Source: Choristocarpus tenellus KU-1152
Lineage: Eukaryota > Phaeophyceae
DNA length: 21,448 bases
Direction: 5' to 3'
Assembly: GCA_964200185.2 (NCBI GenBank)
Contig: CAXNAD020000343.1
Span: forward strand, 1-21,448
The notes below the pieces were generated by a model. It did not search any database. It saw only the letters and a list, made by a program, of their open reading frames with translations, and had not been told where the DNA came from. The translations under genes and the position numbers were made by a program. Position 1 is the first letter of the stretch. Every line of letters starts with the position of its first letter. Shown piece by piece: positions 13,044 to 19,000 of this stretch.

Positions 13044-16000
13044 ATATGTGTGTGTGTATCAAATGTGCCTGTGAAGTGATCTGCATAGAAAGTCCCTGGT
13101 TTACATCAAATAAAAGAGCATACATCAATATTTCATACTTGGAAGTATTAAGTTCCATGATCTGCCAATTCTTTTCAATGGATCTCCCTCTAGTACTTTT
13201 CCAACTTGAGATGCTTCATAATTGTATAGCAGTGTTCTATCAAAAAGGGACTACTTAGTGCTCCTTTGAAGCGAAGTATAGGACAATGCAATGTAGTCGA
13301 ATGTTTGGGAGTTGTTAACATCTGGAAGGGCGATACGTCATGACAATGAACTCCCGAGAATTTTTCTTTTCTTGTATGGACAGGGTCGTTTTGAGGAGAA
13401 GTTTGTTAGATTCACGTAACCCTCCACATATTTTTTTTTCATATAACAAGAGCACTTGCCGTTTTATGAATGGCGGTATCGTATTTTCAAGTACTACATT
13501 GATTACATGGATTTTGTTATGGGTAACAAAGATGCAATGACCATATCAAACAGTGCCAACCTGAGTTCTATGCATGTTTCACAGGTACAGCACCAGATGA
13601 TCAACCCGAACAACTCAGGCGGCAATGTGGAGCGTTGGCTAGTAGAGGTGGAGATCATGATGAAGAAGGGTCTTGCGCATGCCATTGATACCTCTATGAT
13701 CATGCATGCTACAGAGGATCGCATTAGCTGGGTGCAGCAGTGGCAAGGGCAGGTGGGGATGTTAGTAACACTGGAAAAGAGGGAAGCAAGTCCGTGGTAG
13801 GCATGAGAAACTGAACAATCATCATCTCCCTCTATAATCGTGGCAAGCCCACTCTTTTGAACAGAAATATCTAAGAGGGTGGATGCATTTGGTCTTGAAT
13901 GATGTCACTATTTCGTTCATGACCTTGCTCAAATCGTTGCTGTTAGTCCTTACCCTTCATGTATCCTTCTTGTCGACAGGTAATCCTTGTAATCAATCAG
14001 CAGTCTTGGACACATCAACTTGAGGCCGTGATCCCAACCATGGTTTCTGACCCTGCAGCCCTAAAAAAACACCATACACATCTTTGTGAGGTGAGATATT
14101 GTTCAATAAAGCATTGCAGCATCAAGGACACGTTGTGTCTCTCACCCTTGAGTGTAAAATTTGATGGAGATAGAGTGAAATCTTCCAAACAACACTGAGG
14201 GATCAATAACTCACCCTTGTTGATGCGTTCATCCCTACAGGAGCTCTTGCGTACAGTAGAGCTGGTGAGAACAGATATTGACAAGAAACTGCGGACATCC
14301 CTTGGGGCAATGGTGGTTATGGACGTTCACAATCGAGACACCACTGAAGAGCTTGCTCATCTCGGGGTGAGCATAGTCAATACCTTTCATGTCAATGGAT
14401 TCAAGCAGAGGAAACGTGGTGGATAGGAGCTTCTGAACTTGCAGATATTGTTTTTTGCTACGTACTTAGGCTATGCCTGGGGGTGGAAGGGTGAGCTCTA
14501 TATAGGTGTCCTCATCTACCTACCCTCTTTCCTACAATCCAAGAGATATTATGAAATCTCTAGTTGTGAGAGGATGGCACATCAATGTGCCAATATTATT
14601 TCTTGGAAGAAAAATGCAATTGCTCTGAAATGTGTTGCATAATTGTTTTACCTTCTATGCCGTCCGGTGCTTGATTCCAGTACCATTTTGTTCCTAATTT
14701 TCTTGACCTCAAATCCGACACACTCTGCCAGAATGGATGTAGCAGTCTACAAGCCCAAATAAAGTGATCCACAAAGGGAACTGATGTCCCAAGTCTCGCC
14801 CCGGGCGTGATATATCCCCGAGTTTCATTCCTCATTCTCAAGTCCTTAGCATTCACTCTGGTAACTGTCTTCCAACCAACTCCATATACTTCCCATTTCA
14901 CATCCCTTGACCTACTAACATGAACATCTTTGTCAGGTCTCAGACATAGGAGAGTTTGATTGGCTCGCTCAATTGCGGTACTACTACACTCATGGGGGTG
15001 CCTCTGCCCTTTCAGGGGAACCTGGGTCTATCCAGTGCAAGATGATCAATGCAGTGCAGCTCTATGCCTATGAGTACCTTGGCAACAATGGTAGACTTGT
15101 CATCACTCCTCTCACAGACAGGTGCCCAAACTTAATACTTACTGTGGCTCAGCCAATGACGAAAAAAAGAGTAGGCTATGTCTAGTTATGCATAATAATG
15201 ACCTTAACCCCCCTCTTCTGTCCAACAAGTGTCTACTAGCAAGACCCTTCATCTGGCAACCAAGCCGGTCAACGTTTTGCAAGGACCATGTTGCTTGTAG
15301 ACAAGTTTCAATGAAAGACTGCTTAGTATTGGTTTTAGAAGAATGGATGTTGGTTGCCAAACACAACACCTACCTTCTGAGTCCTCTTCCTTTTCTTTTT
15401 TGCTGATGCAGGTGCTACCGAACTTTGATGGGAGCCATTCACCTCAATCTAGGTGGTGCCCCTGAGGGACCTGCGGGAACAGGCAAAACCGAGACAACAA
15501 AAGACCTGGGAAAGGCCATTGCCATTCAGGTGCAGGTCTTGGTATACAATGCTGTGCCCTCTGCAAATATAGTTTCATCCTCGAATGTCCCAACATTCAA
15601 CCAAGAATATCCAAGATTTTGGGGTGGGTCCTCCTCGCCGTTCTGTTTTTAAAATTGTGAGAAAGAGTTGGCCCAGCTTCATGGGTATAGGCGTTATTCT
15701 AAGGCATTGCCGCCAGCAGAAAGAGTGAAAGTTATGTCAAGTCATATTATTGATCCTGACTGACACATATTGTGGCGTAAGTAGTGATAGAATATTGTAC
15801 TTTGTCCCCCATTCTATGCACCCTAAGAAGTTGTCTTGCCTATAAATTCTAGCCAAGGTGGCCAGCTCAATCAAATTGCATTACACAGTTACTTTTTTCT
15901 CGTTATCTGCTACTAGGAGGCACTGCTCCCTCCTGGAATTCCCAGACACTCCCACACTTCGCATTCTGTTGTACTTTCAACTATGTGGCACTCCCTACAT

Positions 16001-19000
16001 TTCAAATTCTGGATCATCTCTGGGATATGGCCATTTCCAAAGACAAAAATTGGAAGAGAGCCAAACCGATGGAGACGTAGGCAAGGTAGCATTTTATTGT
16101 TCCAGAGAGTTGTCACTTTGTTTCTTGAGAGGGGGATATCAATTTTGTGTACAGTATTGTGCACATTAAGCAATGAAATAGAGTGCATTGCACAGGGTAA
16201 GAAAAATATAGCTTAGAATGCAAAAGGGTCTACACTTGCCTACCTCTCGATTGGTTTGACTCAGGAGTTGAAGTCTAAGGGTTAGGGTTAACTCATCACA
16301 GATAAACAGCTCACGTCCTCTGCTGCTCTTGACCAAATATTGGCAGTGTGTTGTAACCAACTGCTCAGATGGGCTGGACTATCTCGCTATGGGAAAATTC
16401 TTTAAAGGTGCGTAGTGGTTTACCCTAGGAAAGTCAATTAAACTTTGAAGAAAATGCATGCAAGAGTATATGGGGTGCCTTGGAATCTCAGTGCAATAGA
16501 TAGATGAAATACTTTGAAGGAGTAGACAATTTCGCCATATACACTTCACATGTCACTTGGATGTAGAGAGTCAGATTACTATGAAAAAAAGATGCTGATG
16601 TGCTGCTCCTACTGCAAAATGTATTATTCAATTTGAAGCACAAAACCTTCTGCGAACGTAACCATGGTCTTGAGAGTAGTTCTGCCTGCCAGTGCTGAAC
16701 CACCATAACACCATGTTTAAACTTCAGGGCTGGCATCTTCTGGTGCATGGGCTTGCTTTGATGAGTTTAACCGCATCCAACTCGAGGTTTTATCTGTGGT
16801 TGCACAGCAGGTCAGAGGAGTTCTCACAAGACCTTGCATTAGTACTCTGGCAGATGTGCTTTCAAAATCTGTGAAGTCATTGGGATGAAGACCTCAGCTT
16901 GATTCTGTCTCATTGACTGTGAACCCTACACCACAAAATGCTTCTCCTAAAGACATTCTCTTCATAACCTTGCAGGTCCTGTGCATTCAACAAGCCAAGG
17001 CCAGAGACCAAAAAAGGTTTGTTTTTGAGGGCACAGAGCTCAATCTTGTGCACACCTGCTGCCCATTTATCACCATGAATCCCGGCTATGCAGGGCGTGC
17101 AGAGTTGCCCGACAACCTTAAGGTAACGACTATGATGAAGGATTGAACAGAAACAAAATCTGTAGAAACAAGCAAAAAATTCTATGGCAAGAGACTGTCA
17201 CCTCAAAACTACCCTCCCTGTTCAACACCCCCAACTTATATTGGGTCCTCTATTGTTGTAATCTTTGCCACTGGCCACTTCTTTATAGGTCCTCTTCCGA
17301 ACTGTGGCAATGATGGTTCCTGACTACGGCATGATCAGTGAAATAATCCTGTATTCCTTCGGTTACACGGAGGCGAAAACGGTAGGATAGCCAACAGGCT
17401 AGCTTGCTATGGTTCCGTGTGTGCATGCTAGGCCAAGGAGTTGAGGACTATTGACAAATATCTTCACCGAAAAAAAAAGAAAAAGAAAAAGAAAAAAAAA
17501 CTCTCATAAGGCGTGGGCAGCAGAACAGATTGGTTTGATTGGTTGGACTCTTGTTCTTGCCGGCTGAAAATATCTTGTTTTCTCTTTGAATTAGACAGGC
17601 AGACATAAATTTTCTTTTAGGACTTTTCTAGCACGTTTTTATCGATTTTGATCCTGCGGTGCTTCGCATCTTGAAGCTATTCTCCTTGCACCTTGATGAA
17701 AATCTTGAAGTGCTTCTGACTCAAACTGTAACTGGTTTATAGTTCCACACGTGGCATAGTATGACTGATCTTGATAAGCGGTAGTCCCCACCTCTTTGCA
17801 AAGGAAGTATGAACTCCTATCGGAATTTTTGCATCTGATCAAGTCCATTTCTTTCCACATACATGGCAACAGATGGCTGTGAAAATTGTTACCACATACA
17901 TGCTCTGCTCAGAGCAACTATCATCACAGTCACATTATGACTATGGTATGAGAGCTGTGGTTGCCGTGCTGAGAGCTGCGGGGAACCTCAAACGCTCAGA
18001 TGGGCACCTGCCAGAGGACGTGCTGGTACTTAGGTGTGTGGTATGCCTCATATTTCACTGAATGGAGTTTTTTGCAGGTATTGAGCATGCTTTTAGTCCC
18101 CTGAAATGCGATTACTAGAACTACTTGGTTAGATTGTGAATTATTGTCGGCTCAATTCCCGTCTGTATGTTTTCAACAGGAGGAATGGCTAGCATTGTCG
18201 TTGGGCATGGGCTCGGATTGATGCATTAAGACACCCTACTTCATTGTTATTTTTTTGAACTAAGAATTGATCATGGCTTACAATGGTGAAAGGATAGTTA
18301 AGACTCATGTGCCATGGACTCAACGCTTAACCATGGCACAATTTGAACTTACCAGGTCCATCATTGATGTGAATCTGCCCAAGTTTTTGTGGTTCGATGT
18401 GCCCCTCTTCAATGGGATCGTCTCAGACTTGTTCCCAGGGGTCAAGGTACCTGATCCAGACAGGGTGGCCATGCGACAGGTGACTTTTAGAGAAACTAGA
18501 AATGCTTTCTTTGCACGAAATTTGGGTGGGATTGGTGACTAAATGTCAAACAGTGGACCCACCGCAGTAGAGTCAAAGTATCTTAGAGGGTACGATATTT
18601 GCCCTGTTTGTCCATTTGTGGCTTGACTTCCCACGTTTTTTTTTTCTTGACATTTTAAATATTCCAAAATATTTTGAAGTAGGTAATATCTGTACTTTAT
18701 GAAAATGTGTGTCCGGAACAAGGATATTGACACTTCCTAACACACATAACAGCCAAAATTACATCAAAATCGCAACATTGGATTTTGGACCCCAAACGGA
18801 CGGGGATCTACCCTCTAAAAGATACCTTGACTCATATCTATTCCTGCTCCAGGTCAGAACAAAGATTGTATCCAAATGCGATGGAAAACAGGCATGTCAG
18901 ACATCCTCAAATTATTCCAAGCACACATCTCGCAGCCCAAGTTGCCCTTGGTAACATCGAACATAGACTCATCATGTGTCATTGCCGCTGCTTTCTATGG

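Noticed and set aside
13340-13540. Open frames before exon 19 (13340-13540 and the upstream part of 13456-13800) as coding
   Set aside because: Only the part from 13585 matches dynein; the upstream part is intron preceding a good CACAG acceptor and is not dynein-like.
15530-15652. Read-through after the Walker A exon (VLVYNAV) as continuation of AAA1
   Set aside because: The true continuation [12 protein letters not shown] is found at 16347 with correct splice sites and phase.
16276-16291. TTAGGG-like tract as an interstitial telomere
   Set aside because: Only about two units; too short to distinguish from chance.
17639-17869. 76-codon minus-strand frame just before exon 28
   Set aside because: No recognisable domain; the segment includes the pyrimidine-rich acceptor region of exon 28.
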